Assembly (NCBI GenBank): GCA_013350335.1
Contig: CM023539.1
Span: 14,074,302 to 14,138,301, forward strand
Reading direction: 5' to 3'
DNA: 64,000 bases
From: Chimonanthus salicifolius
Taxonomy: Eukaryota > Streptophyta > Magnoliopsida > Laurales > Calycanthaceae
Both the position numbers and the translations under genes were made by a program. The notes below the pieces were generated by a model. The model was not told the DNA's origin, searched no databases, and was given only the letters and a program-made list of their open reading frames with translations. Numbering within the stretch: position 1 is the stretch's first letter; every line of letters starts with the position of its first letter. Below, in pieces: positions 1 through 11,458 of this stretch.

Positions 1-305
1 CCTGCCGACAAGTTAGTGCAATGAGCACAAACTCTGCCACATCTCTCTTGAGTCCATGCCACAAATAGTGCCTCTTAAGATCATGGTACATCTTGGCGCT
101 GTCCGGATGGGTAGAGCTCTTGGCTTAGTGTGCCTCAACCAATACTCCCTTCTGCAGCTCTCAGGCACATATGTCCTACCTCGGAATAAAGGATCCTGTT
201 CCGGTCGTAATTCTTATTCCGGTACTACCTCGCCTGCAAATATCTTGATTCATATTTCCTCCATTTCTGGGTTTACTCGCAGTTCCCGTTTAATTGTGTC
301 AAGTA
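1..305 (-). pseudogene. Integrase zinc-binding (HHCC) domain remnant of TEK-1
   Basis: Minus-strand translation in pieces matches, residue for residue over short runs, the region just before and inside the integrase HHCC domain of TEK-2 (11560-11790): a segment like ELRP...LFRGR.YVP.SCRRE, then MYHDLKRHY.WHGLKRDVAEFV. In intact elements this domain helps integrase join retroelement DNA to the host chromosome. A stop replaces the Trp before ELRP. At least two frameshifts follow, and the Cys pair is displaced out of frame at the window edge. The rest of the integrase would lie further left. The assignment is firm from similarity to TEK-2; the copy cannot encode protein. Confidence 0.75.
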
Positions 306-1999
306 CCTCTTAATTACATCAACACCACTCATATCAACCTATGAGTTTCATTCTTGCAGAATTTACTTTGCCTCGTATTATCTCTTTTCCTCATGAACCC
401 ATTTGCGATTTTATGTAGATTAACGTATTCTATTTCACTTTATCTGTTACCAAACATTTCCCATACGTATTCCTTCAATACGTTCTTTTGTCTACTCTCC
501 GTTTGAGTTAGTCTGCCAATACGAGCCTATGCTCATGTCCATTGTTGATTCCATTTTAACTAGGTTTCTAGCTTCACCCTCCTTGAACTCCATCGGCCAA
601 CTATAGAGTCAGGTGATCAGTCTCACTCTGTAGTCGCCCATGGCTTCCCATTCAAGTTTCACTAGACTCTTTACCTTTCCCTTAGGTCTATCTCTCAAAA
701 GCAATCATACCTTTTTTTTTTTTTTTTTGCATATAAGCCACTATGTGACTAACCCTTTTTGTTCATAACTCCTACAACACCAATACCCGACATCAATCCA
801 AATCATATAGATACTAATTTCCTACCCTTCTGGATTATTCCACATATATTCATAGATTTCTAAAAAAATAGTGATATATCTAAGCTTACTTCAGTTATGT
901 CAAATAGTGCCCATTCACCACTAAAAATATTCACAAGTATTACAAATTTCACCATCCACCAAATTCCACCCTATGTGCATACGTTATAAATGGTTACAAC
1001 ACCATACAGTTTCATATGCCTTAATTACCAGATCACGTAGAATTGAAATCACACACAATCTTCGAATAACAAAACCCATGTGTAACCAGATCTTTCATCT
1101 CCATTCTCATCAAACAATAACTTGAGGTAACATAAGAAATAACACATTAATATGATCTAGTGATTCAACATAATTATGATTAGGTTACCCTACCCCACTT
1201 ACAACATACACCTAGAGATTTTTAAAATAACAATCATACTCATCCAAAGCAAGTCATCCCAATACATTCGAAGGCCATCCATGACTATCCACAAATCCCT
1301 AAACTTTGGTATTATTCATCAGCCCCTACCTAGGTTTCCAACCAAACGCATTAGCATATCACGGCCTCTTCATGCATACTACATATTCACAACTCACAGC
1401 ACTTTATCAACTCATCATCATATACATAGTCTATAATACATCCTTGTTCCTCAATGACTATTCATTGCATACAATCAATTATCAAAGCAATATCATATAA
1501 ACTCATTGCAACGATTGATAATTCACCATTTAGCAACATTATAGGGAATCATCATGCAAACACTAAATAAAATATTTTCATAATTCCATAATCATAGTAT
1601 GGTTTGGTTCATTCTTTTCCACCACTCTTGAGGCCATTAACAATCATTGATATCCTCCATAATTTTTCCTCATTAAAACTCTTTAACTTCACTAACATTT
1701 ATTCATTAACATCTTAAGATCATAAATCCCCGGCGCCCCGCCCCCCCCCCCCCCCCTTTCCATGGTTTTAATCTTAACAACCCCATTTAAGCTTACTTAA
1801 TTACTCAACATAATTCCTTCCAAAATCACACACATTTCACGCCTAAAATTTCATTGCATAATGTCCTTAACAACTCCTTTATTTCTTCTATCATAATAAA
1901 AGGGTTGGTAGGGTTAAAATAAACCCTTCAAAGTAATAAAATGTAACCACAACCCTGACGAAATAACCCTTTTTGAATGACCTTTCTGACTACTCCCCA

Positions 2000-2400
2000 G
2001 CCTAGTCTTCTGTAGAAGACCCTGCATCATCCTCAAACACAAAGGAACTGTCAGGGCACGACATTGACATGTGACCCAGTACTCCACATGTCAAACAAGG
2101 TATTATCCCTGGTCTTCCAATATAAGTACAGTTATTCTTTTCTTTCCTGTGTCTACGTAGTCCACAAACCGGCATACCACTTCAAGAGGGTAGGGGCAGT
2201 ATGTGCAGTTGTGCCCAACCTGGTTACACAACTTGCACATATAATTGGGTTCCAATTCCCCTATCGACTACCTTATCATCAGAAAGTCTTCCACATTCTC
2301 TTCAGGAAGAGATGCTAAATCCTCTTCATCTTCCTCGGGAGGTCCCTCCTGAAAGTCCAAGCTAACTGCTATGCTAGAAGCAGACACCAAATCTATGGGA
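2000..2400 (-). pseudogene. Acidic protein remnant with two CCHC zinc knuckles
   Basis: Minus-strand reading shows an acidic stretch (FQEGPPEEDEEDLASLPEE, about 2345-2290), then a knuckle CKLCNQVGHNCTYC at 2237-2196 and a second CLTCGVLGHMSMSC at 2097-2056. Both fit CX2CX4HX4C exactly. A second acidic run with FEDDAGSSTED follows, ending in stops near 2005. CCHC knuckles in retroelement Gag bind the RNA genome. The two knuckles are in different frames, so there is at least one frameshift, plus a stop after the first acidic run. No capsid domain precedes it; it begins only about 600 bases from the primer site. It could be the tail of a deleted gag or a separate small zinc-knuckle ORF of a non-autonomous element. 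Confidence 0.6.
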
Positions 2401-3012
2401 CAGTTAGGGGTTCCCTTATTCCATAATTCTGTATACTACACGTCACTTGACATATCTCTATCGTAGAATACAAACAGAATACAAAAATCATCCGCAGCAG
2501 TTCCAATAAAACCAATCTAGGTTTTGGGGAATTTCTTATGTATAGTACAATGTATTTTGTTTGGGGGAAGTTACCAAATAAGCACACTTGTTTTCCTTTG
2601 TTTCTGGGGTGGAAATCTCTAAATCCCTACTGTTTGTTGTTCAATTTGGGGAAAATTTTCCTAAGTATCAATGTTTGTTCCATTTGGTGAGATCGGGGAA
2701 ATTTTCCTACACTTGATAAATCCATCAATATTCCATCCATTTAGGGAAAAGTCTAGATTCTGTTTTCTAGTTTCGGGGGAAGTAAGCCCTATTTGCTATG
2801 TTTGATAAGTCCATCACTTATAATGATTGTCCTTCCCTTGCTATCATTCCTTTCCGTCAAAAGTTGTCTCAGATTGAATGTTTCCGTTTGAGTCAATCGA
2901 AGTAAATTAACCTGGCCCCCGTGCAGCGGACTCCAAAGAGTCGGTCAGTTGGGATTCTTAGCTGCCAGTGAGACCTGCAACCGTCTTAATCTTACTTCGA
3001 GAGATTCATTCT

Positions 3013-3035
3013 TCTGAGTTCGCTCTGATACTAAC
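3013..3035 (-). promoter_or_regulatory. Primer binding site of TEK-1
   Basis: Immediately inside the LTR end, the minus strand reads GTTAGTATCAGAGCGAAC, close to TGGTATCAGAGC, the site pairing with the 3' end of initiator-Met tRNA. This orients the element: the LTR at 3036-6425 is its 5' LTR. Confidence 0.75.
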
Positions 3036-6000
3036 TGTAACGTTCGCCCTTTTTCACTGAAATCAGAGTCTATTTTTTTTTTTAAAAAGAAAAAGTGACA
3101 AAGGGCGCGGACGTCACGACATGAGTTAAGTCCGAGCTTCCAAAGCCCAGGCCCTTAACTGGCCAACCCTACATGTGCGTGGAGTGAAGTCCACGGAGAA
3201 CAGTTCACACGTAGAAGTAAGCATCGGGGAACATTTAAACCAATTAGCGGAAAATTATAAAAGAGTCTAACCTACAAATTCTTAGATAGCAGGGACGTTA
3301 CATTCATTCAATCACCAAACATCCTTAAAATCATAATGTCCAAAGTAATTTCCAAAACATGGCAAGTAATCTAAATTATTACATTTCCGACACGCTAAGT
3401 TACTTCAAATACACATTTCCCAAAATAAACTTAAATAAAATAATTAGTCCGCCTTCCCAAGCTCCTAAGCTTGCCTCCCGTCCCGTCCTTCTGCTCCGGC
3501 ATTTCCTGCGTCATCAGCTAGGGTAGAAGTAGGGCGTTAGACCACGCGCCCAGTAGGACTCCGCGTAGGGCTAGCACATGGATTAGTAATAACAGCATAC
3601 AAATAATATTATAGTAAAACCATGCACTTTGGGCAATGTCATGCAATGGGTGTTCTATATCATGAATCCCACCCATCAATCTCATCCTCATTGTACAATG
3701 TCCCTTTTTCAACCATACATAGTGTTCCAAATAAAATCCATACCATCATCGTGCCATGACCCTCTTGATGGAAAAGCCTCATCAAGATGCGATCCACACT
3801 AGACATTCCCCTTGATGGAAGAACCATCATCAAGGTATCATAATTACAAAGGTCCCCCTTGATGGAAAAGCCTCATCAAGGTATGATAATACATATATGA
3901 AATGTCCCCATGTTTGTTTATCGGTAGCCCCGACGGAGCATGGACTCCGGTTTCATTTCATCCTTCCCCTGTCATATCCCTACCATGCCATGCATGAGAT
4001 GTAGATGCCATATGTCATGTAATATATGTAATTCAATAGTAATAAAACCCATCTTAAAACAATTACATGATTACCAAATAAATCAAAGGGAAACCATCCC
4101 ATAATACCTAATCCAAAACCCATCTTAAAACATTCACATGATTTCCAAAATAATTTAAAGGAAAACATCACATAATACATAATCCCAAAACTCATCTTAA
4201 ATACAACCACATAATTTCCAAAATAAATTAAAGAAAACATCACTCAATCTATGGCTTACAAAAAAAGGTAGGAATTCTACCGAATACCGACTCGCGTCCT
4301 CTTACGTTTTCCGTTCGATAAACCAGGTCGCCGATCGCGCACCGCCTGCGATGTCCAGTACCTTATTACACATTAATAATTAGTCCATGTTTTAACCATT
4401 TCTAAGCCCATAAATCATATCTTAGTGGGTTTCTTCATTTTAGCCAATATTTACCATTTTTGCCACTACCCCTTTACATAAACAATTACTCATTCATTCA
4501 TGCCTACTTAAGCCCATAATTAATCATTAACTCATTCCCTTAATGACCCATTTAATCATGACATACCACCATTAAAATTTTCCTTTTTAATTAACCTAAC
4601 CCTTATTCATTTAAATCCATACAAACCCCCATACTTAATCCTTTAGATGGTTAATAGATTATGGGTTTAAAATACCCCATTCATCAAATCTTCCCATGGG
4701 GTTTACTTCATGCATTTAAACTACAATGACTCCTTAATTTAACCAATTCCAAAATCAATTTAAACACATTCATAACCAAGCCAACCCATCAAAAGACTCA
4801 TAAATGGGCCATGGGCTTGGCCATACACCGTGGCCGAATCCATGGTGTCCTTTTCCCATTTTTTTTTCTTGGGTCCATAGTTCACATTTGAATTTATCAC
4901 AAGTCCCTCCATATGTGGATTTCACCATTCATTTAGATCACCCATTTGATCAATATTGGTCTCATCTCTTGAGTCCATCAAAACTACTAATATTCATTAG
5001 CTAAAAACCCTCATTGTCTTCCATTTTTCAAAACCCTAAAAAAAATCATACAATACTTACCATGGGGTTCGGCCATGCTACATGGCCGAACCCTATGGCC
5101 CTTGACTAAAAAAAATTGCATTTACCTCCATGTTTAATCACATTAACCATATAATGTCCATAATCCCTTTTTATTTTTCATAACCCTAATTTTTCTCCAT
5201 TAGGGTTTTTACCCACTTTCCATTCCTTCCATTTGATGGATTTAAAATCCATGGCATAATATTATTTAACCACCACTAATTTTACAAAATACATCCCAAA
5301 TCTTAAACCCTAAAAATCCAAAATTTCTTGTTTAAGAAATACTCACAATCCATCATCTCCTCCGACTTTCGCCACTCCCGTCGGTTTCCTTAGCCTCCTC
5401 TCTCCTTCCTCTTGATCTTTGGTAGGTCAAGATGCTTGATCCATGGTGACAACCTCCACTCTTAGGATCGGCCAAGGTAGGGTTTGTGTGAGAGAGGGAG
5501 AGGGAAAAATGATGAGAGGGGAGATGATAAACCTTAGCCTTAGAGTGATTTTGCTTAAATTTCCATTTCTTCCTTCTCTTCTCTTCTCCTTAGCGCTCTT
5601 TCTCTCCTTCACTTGGAGTATGGGACGGCAATGGAGAATGAAAAATGGAGAGAGTAACAATGAAGAGAGGATAAGAAATGGGAAAGAAACTCAAGACTTA
5701 TCCCCATTTGGTGACTTAAAATTACACTTTACATTAATTATTTTCACCAACCAACAGGATATTTATCTTGCTTTATGGCTTATGACTCCACCACCCTTTA
5801 AGTCCCAACGTGTTTCACTTCTTAACATGAGGTGATTTGGTTTTCACCTTTTGACCCCACTTTGACCACTTCATTTGGATAATTTTAATCATTTAATATT
5901 CATATATTTTAGTTACTTTAATTCCCATTTACTTAAATCATCATCTTTATTAATCCACCCATGGTTGACCAATTCAACCATGGTGGTCGGCCCCACCAAC

Positions 6001-6425
6001 CCTTGGGTCCACATGCCACCTCACTTGGTGAGGTGGAGGTGGGTCCCATTGGACCATGTCACCTTGCTCAATTTATCACTAACTTAGTTGATTTAAATTT
6101 CATTAAGCCCATTCCCACTAGTTGTATCACCATTGGGCCCATGGCCCAATTACATTTCATCTTACCCATTTACCTTAGAGCTTAACTATCTTGACCCATT
6201 GGGCACCAAATGGGTATTTGACCCAATTTGACCATTCTTGACCCATTTAACCATCATTGACCCTTTAAATGAATTTAAATCCAATCCACAGTCTATTGGG
6301 CCATACTTGGGCCTTTGTCCAAATTTTGGCCCATTTACCATTTATTCCGCCAATTTTCTGAATTTTCATCATTAAAATAAATAATATTCCCATATTCATT
6401 GATTTACAAATTCCGGGCCATTACA
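3036..6425 (-). mobile_element. TEK-1 5' LTR (3.39 kb)
   Basis: On the minus strand the LTR begins TGTAATGGCCCGG at 6425 and ends ...CGAACGTTACA at 3036, followed by the primer site. The last 500 bases share the leader block of the other TEK LTRs (ACTCCG..., TAGGGCGTTAG, and a 'ggccaaccctacatgtgcgtgg' type stretch), which defines the family. It carries hairpins at 4813-4841 (decayed) and 5065-5093, the facing-W-box palindrome at 5959-5983 and a GTGAGGTGG palindrome at 6016-6036. Three copies of a CTTGATGGAAAAGCCTCATC-type repeat lie at about 3760-3885. Open frames inside it (such as 5443-5835) have no coding character. It abuts the broken TEK-2 LTR at 6425/6426. Confidence 0.85.
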
Positions 6426-8087
6426 TGGCCGAACCCCATGAATCAAATTTATGGGTTATATTTAATGAATTATGATTTTAATGCTGCAAGATTTTTGGTT
6501 ATGTAAGCCATGAATGGCAAAGTTGTAAATGGGCCTATGATGATTTGTGGATCAAATATTAACTTAGGCAATTGTGTTAATGATTGAAAGGATGGGATTA
6601 TGGAATGATAGCCATAGATGGCATTTTTGTAAATATGTGAAAATATTGAACATTGGGTTCGGCCATGGTGTATGGCCGAACCCCATGAATTAATAATTGG
6701 ACCATGTGTTTTGGATTAAAAGAAGTACGAATGGATTATTTGGAACCTAAGCAAGGAAAAAGGGTTATGGTTATGAACAATGGCATAATTGTAATTAACT
6801 AAAGATTAGACCATGGGTTCGGCCATGGTGTATGGCCGAACCCCATGGGGTTTTGTTTATGGATTTAGAACCTTGAAAATCAAGTGGGACTTGATTATGA
6901 TTAATTATTGTGTTTTAACGTAATGGGATCTCACATGGCGTTTGCGATTGTGAGCGGTTACCGGACAAAAGACGCAAAGACACGTAACGGTCTGCGGTAG
7001 GATTCCACCTCTTTGAAACCATGGGCTCATGTACAATGCTTTTATTCGATTTATGATGTTTATGTTGCAAAACTATATGTTTCAATATGAGATTTTAAAT
7101 GCTATGATTTGTTTTATTGCATAGCATGTTGGCATTTGTATCTCATGCATGGCATGGGAGGGATGACAGGTAACCGGAGCCCACACTCCGTCGGGATGTC
7201 TGTAAGGCAATTGTGGGGATTACCTTGATGAGGAGAATTCCATCAAGAGGATACTGTGTAACCGGAGCCCACACTCCGTCGGGATGTCCGTAAGGCAACT
7301 GTGGGGCATACCTTAATGAGGAGAATTCCATCAAGAGGATACCATGTATTTGCGATGGGTGGGACTCATTGCATATGATAGCATGGCATGGCATTGAATC
7401 AGCATGATTATGATTTTATTATCCTGTAAGGTTTTGGTTTTTATTGGTATGATTGGATCTTTATTATCATACCCTGTGTTTTGAATACAATGCTTTATGA
7501 GTATGTTATGTATTGTTACCCCTGATTTTGATATATATTATATCTGGATTTTTGGTACTAACCCATGTGTTAGCCCTAACTGGAATACCTATTGGGCGCG
7601 TTGTTCTAACGCCCTACTTCTACCCTATAGTGAATGATGCAGGAAATGAGGAAAACGGGGAACGCAAGTAAGGCCAGGCATAGGAGTTTGGATGATTTAT
7701 TTTATATATTAAATAAAGATACTCATGGATTTGTATTTAGAGCATCTAGTTTTCGGAATGTAATAACTTAGATATTTTGCTATGGTTGGATGCTTATTTG
7801 GATAATGATGATTTGATTCAATGACTAAGTATTTTGCTATCAAATGGTTTGGATATGAGTATTATCATGATTCCACAATGATGATTTATTCCGCATGTGT
7901 ATCGTATTGCTATGTGTGAAATGTTTTTCTGGACTTGGTCCATTCACACATAGGGTTGGCCAGTTAAGGGTCAGACTTTGGAAGTTCGGACTTAGCTCGC
8001 GTCGTGACATCCCACTCTTACTCACTCTGATATTTAAAAAAAAAAAATTGACGCTGAATTTCGATGCGAGAAGGGCGGGGTGTTACA
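6426..8087 (+). mobile_element. TEK-2 5' LTR, 3' half
   Basis: Matches the 3' LTR from about 14662 to 16401 with scattered substitutions, and ends GGGGTGTTACA at 8087. It contains half of a hairpin at its broken left end (6426-6437), full hairpins at 6655-6683 and 6815-6843, an 87-bp tandem duplication with ACCGGAGCCCACACTCCG at 7170-7346, and the conserved leader block at about 7555-7680. The missing left part should lie beyond TEK-1, outside the window. Confidence 0.9.
7170..7346 (+). repeat. 87-bp tandem duplication in TEK-2 LTR
   Basis: Two adjacent copies (7170-7256 and 7257-7346) each start GTAACCGGAGCCCACACTCCG and end AATTCCATCAAGAGGATAC. The same duplication is in the 3' LTR at 15483-15660. 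TEK-4 carries a single core (about 51195-51232) and TEK-1 a shorter one (about 3928-3952). Each core can form a small hairpin (CGGAG/CTCCG). Confidence 0.85.
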
Positions 8088-8104
8088 GTTGGTATCAACG
8101 CGAA
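8088..8104 (+). promoter_or_regulatory. TEK-2 primer binding site
   Basis: GTTGGTATCAACGCGAACC directly follows the LTR end. The first nine bases match the initiator-Met tRNA site (TGGTATCA); the following GAGC is mutated to ACGC. Confidence 0.75.
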
Positions 8105-8375
8105 CCCGAAAATTGAATCTTTCGGAGTAAATTAATCAGGCTCTCGTGCATTAATTTACTTCGCTAGACTCAGACGGATGATAGCAAAGGAAGTACAATC
8201 AAAATAATCGGATTTTATCCAACATAGCAAAATAGGACACATTTCCCCAACAAAGAAAAACCAAGAGTGCTTATTTGGAAATTTTCCCAAAAGTAGGAAA
8301 TACAAATTTTATTATGGAAACTAAGTCTTGATATGTTTCAATGGCTTAGGGAAAAATGGCTCCAAGGGGAGGCCA

Positions 8376-9405
8376 ATGAGAAATACCCGACAAAACCCAA
8401 GTGGGGGTGGAGATGAGAGGGAACAACAGTCTCATCATGAGGAGGAACGACAATCTCATCATGAGGAGGAAAGGCAATCTCATCATGAAGAGGAAGAGCA
8501 ACAATCCCACCAAAAGGGGGAACAACAAAACAGTGTGAACATATTGGTGTTGCCTCCTGAGTTGTAAAATTTGGTTCAAGCGGTGGTCACTTCGGTGCTT
8601 CAACATCACATGAATGATAATGGAACCACCAAGGAGAACAATGATAGGAGCATGTTCAAGGACTTCCAGCAACAGCGCCCTCCTTACTTCAAGGGACGAG
8701 AAGGGGCTGTCGGAGCGGAAAACTGGTTGAAGAAAATTTCACAGATCCTAACTTTGCTGAATATCACGAGTCATGCTCATAAGATCTTACTGGCCACATC
8801 ACAGCTGATTGATGATGCTGGTAAATGGTGGGAGGTGGTAGAGAAGCAACGAGCACTTCTTCTAGAAGGAGAGAGGACTGCCATGGCTTGGGAGCAGTTC
8901 TCAGCTACCTTCCTGGAACATTATTTTCCTGAGGAGGAGAAGGAGCGCCAGACTCAGGCTTTCCTATCTTTGGTACAAGGTAACATGACAGTGGCAGAGT
9001 ACCACCAGGAATTTCTCAGTTTATCTGTATATGCATTTTATATGGTGGACACAGAGTACCGAAGAGCACGCAAGTTTGAGAGGGGCCTACGGCCAAACAT
9101 ATGGGCCAAGGTCACCATATTCAAGGTGGCTACATTGGCAGAAGTGGTCAGCAAGGCCACAATAGCAGAGCAAGAGTTGGCTGAGTTAACGCGTTTTGTT
9201 AACCGCCGAGCTCAGAGTGGGAGGGGTACTTTTCAGCCCAACAAGAGGTTCCGACCGAATTCTAGCAGACCCTTCACCATCTATTGGGTCAACAGGCGGC
9301 TTTCGTCCCAATCATCCCTCCCCATCTGCATTAGTCACCCAGGTTACCAGAGAGGTGAACAGCTGTTTTCATTGTGATTAGCCTGATCATTTTAAGAGGG
9401 ATTGC
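8376..9405 (+). pseudogene. gag: TEK-2 gag (capsid and zinc knuckle), disrupted
   Basis: Gag would form the virus-like particle and bind element RNA. The frame opens with ATG at 8376 and has a His/Glu-rich N-terminus with repeated QSHHEEER units (8424-8510). It is stopped by TAA at 8565-8567 and resumes in the same frame to about 9265. The resumed part has typical Retrotrans_gag features: PPYFKGREG, AENWLKKI, DDAGKWWE, FLEHYFPEEE, YHQEFLSLS and FERGLRP. A one-base shift near 9263-9272 moves the basic, Ser-rich tail into the next frame, where a CCHC knuckle (9364-9405) is itself cut by TAG at 9379. The family assignment is certain; the copy is not functional. The TTG at 8328 also opens this frame but is not a plausible start. 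Confidence 0.88.
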
Positions 9406-9936
9406 CCAAAGCTTAACAAACTCTCTTATTTCAGAGGATCATCTCATCCACCAGTTAGGCCAACTAACTCACGAGGTGGCAGGACAGTTAGCCAAGCGGG
9501 ACGACCGCCTACAGGATCTGGACAGTTGTTTACCTTAGCTCCTCCAGCAGTAGTGGATAATTCTGTGATTCCAGGTATGGCTGTAGTTAGTAGTTCCTAC
9601 TCCTTTGCATTATTTGATTTTGGAGCTTCGCATTCTTTCATATCTGCTGCATTTATAATTGCTACTGGTACATTAGTACAAAAACTGTCCACATCACTCA
9701 CTATTGTATCCCCCGTCGGAGACACGTCATTGGGGCTTATATGCATAGTAGTGAATACTGAACTTGTTGGACTCAGATTTGAGTTCAATTATTTGGTACT
9801 CGATATGATGGAGTACGATATTATTTTCGGCATGGATTGGTTGGCTAGCTTCAAGGCCAACATTGATTGTTATTGCCGCAGGGTGACATTTTGGTCACCA
9901 GAAGGAAAACAACACATGGTCCGGGTTGACAAATAA
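9406..9936 (+). pseudogene. TEK-2 retropepsin-like protease
   Basis: This is the aspartic protease that would cut Gag-Pol. The frame 9526-9936 ends in TAA; the same frame runs back to the zinc knuckle through a linker (SHPPVRPTNSRGGR). The active-site segment reads ALFDFGASHSF at 9610-9640: the usual Asp-Ser-Gly is Asp-Phe-Gly, a change a single C-to-T can produce, and it should abolish activity. Downstream, YDIIFGMDWLA (about 9818-9850) matches the conserved flap-to-core region of plant Ty3/gypsy proteases. The stop at 9934-9936 separates it from the RT part of pol. Confidence 0.85.
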
Positions 9937-11458
9937 AGTAGACTGTATGAAGAGGTAAACTACCTAGTATTGAACAGTATCAGAATCAATGAGGCACCGG
10001 TGACTGAACTCCCGGCAATAGTAAAGGACTATGTAGACGTATTTCCAAAAGAACTCCCCGATTTGCCTCCCATGAGGGAGATTAATTTTGAAATTAAGTT
10101 GTACCCTAGCACTGCACCAGTATCATTACCACACTACCGGATAGCACCAGCGGAGATGTCCTAGCTAAAGAAGCAGATTGATGAATTACTCAGACTGGGT
10201 TTCATCCGGAACATTACATCAGCTTGGGGAGCTCCAGTTTTATTTGTGAAAAAGAAAGATGGTTCACTCTGTATGTGTGTGGATTACCGAAAACTGAATC
10301 AGTTGATGGTTAGGAACAAGTATCCTCTTACCCAGGATCAATGATTTATTTGATCAACTTAGAGGTTCCAATCATTTCTCTAAGATTGACCTGATGTCTG
10401 GATATCATCAAATTCGGGTTAAGGAGGAAGATGTAGAGAAGACAGCCTTCCGAACGCAGTATGGACTATATGAGTTTGTAGTCATGCCGTTTGGACTCAC
10501 CAATGCACCAGTTGTGTTCATGGATCTAATGAACAAGATCTTCCGTCCTTACTTGGGCTAGTTTGTGATTGTATTTATTGATGATATTTTGATTTATTCT
10601 AAAAGTCAGGAAGAACATGCTGAGCACTTGAGGATAGTTTTGGACACCTTCAGGAAAAACATATTGTATGCCAAAGCCAACAAATGTGAATTCTGGTTAC
10701 CCAAGGTTAACTTCTTGGGGCATGTTATATTAGAAGGAGGTGTAGTCGTGGATTCGGCTAAAGTGGCGGTAGTGAGAGAATGGAAAGCGCCAAGGAATGT
10801 AATTGAGATCCGTAGCTTCTTGGGATTGGCTGGTTACTACAGGAGATTTATCATGGACTTTTCTAAGATAGCATCTCCACTTACTCGACTCACTCAGAAA
10901 GGAGTCAAATATGAGTGGTCAAATTTGTGCAATCAAAGATTTGAAAAGTTGAAGGAGAGACTTACTACTGCTCCTATCTTAATTTTGCTGGAAAGAGGCA
11001 AGGGCTACGAGGTATATTGTGATGCTTCAGGAGAGGGACTGGGGTGTTCACTCATGCAAAGTCGTCGTGTGGTGGCTTATGGTTCAAGACAATTAAAAAT
11101 ATATGAACGCCTTTATCCTACGCATGACCTTGAACTAGCCGCGGTGGTCTTTGCTCTCAAAAGCTGGAGACATTACCTTTATGGTGAGAAGTTTGAAGTG
11201 TTTTCAGATTATAAGAGTTTGAAATATTTGTTTGATCAGAAAGAGCTCAACTTGAGGCAGCGCAGATGGATGGAATATCTGGCGGATTATGAGTTCGCAC
11301 TTCGTTATCACCCTGGTAAGGCGAACAAGGTGGCGGATGCCCTCAGTCGTTTATCACATTCAACAGTGGCATGTTTGATCAGGACAGAATGGGACATGCT
11401 GAATACCAATCGAGAGTTCAATTATACATCAATAACCATGGGAGTATGTACAATTTGA
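9937..11458 (+). pseudogene. pol: TEK-2 reverse transcriptase and RNase H, disrupted
   Basis: RT copies element RNA into DNA and RNase H removes the RNA. Seen in order: linker VFPKELPDLPP (10038), LFVKKKDGS and CVDYRKLN (10240-10300), [13 protein letters not shown] (10385), MPFGLTNAP (10485), the catalytic [11 protein letters not shown] (10574-10606), [19 protein letters not shown], and RNase H with [10 protein letters not shown] (11017), [19 protein letters not shown] and VADALSRL (11330). Defects are TAG at 10162, a one-base insertion near 10330 that shifts frame, TAG at 10559 just before the catalytic box, and a further shift near 11420-11450. The usual TDHKSL of RNase H reads SDYKSL here. 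Confidence 0.92.

Larger units (their letters stand above)
1..3035 (-). mobile_element. TEK-1 internal region (Ty3/gypsy, partial, decayed)
   Basis: This is the internal part of a minus-strand Ty3/gypsy element whose 5' LTR is 3036-6425. Read on the minus strand it starts with a primer site, continues through an untranslated leader (about 3015-2400), an acidic and zinc-knuckle coding remnant (about 2400-2000) and about 1.6 kb of AT-rich sequence with no recognisable coding (about 2000-350), and reaches an integrase fragment at the left edge. Protease and reverse transcriptase are not seen between knuckle and integrase, so the element is either internally deleted or non-autonomous. A run of C at 1741-1757 lies in the non-coding part. 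The other LTR must lie left of the window. Confidence 0.75.

Noticed and set aside
5443..5835. 130-codon open frame inside the TEK-1 LTR
   Set aside because: Low-complexity composition, overlapping frame on the other strand, and position inside an LTR; not shared by related LTRs.
8045..8104. tRNA-like match near the TEK-2 LTR end
   Set aside because: It is the primer binding site, complementary to a tRNA 3' end, not a tRNA gene.
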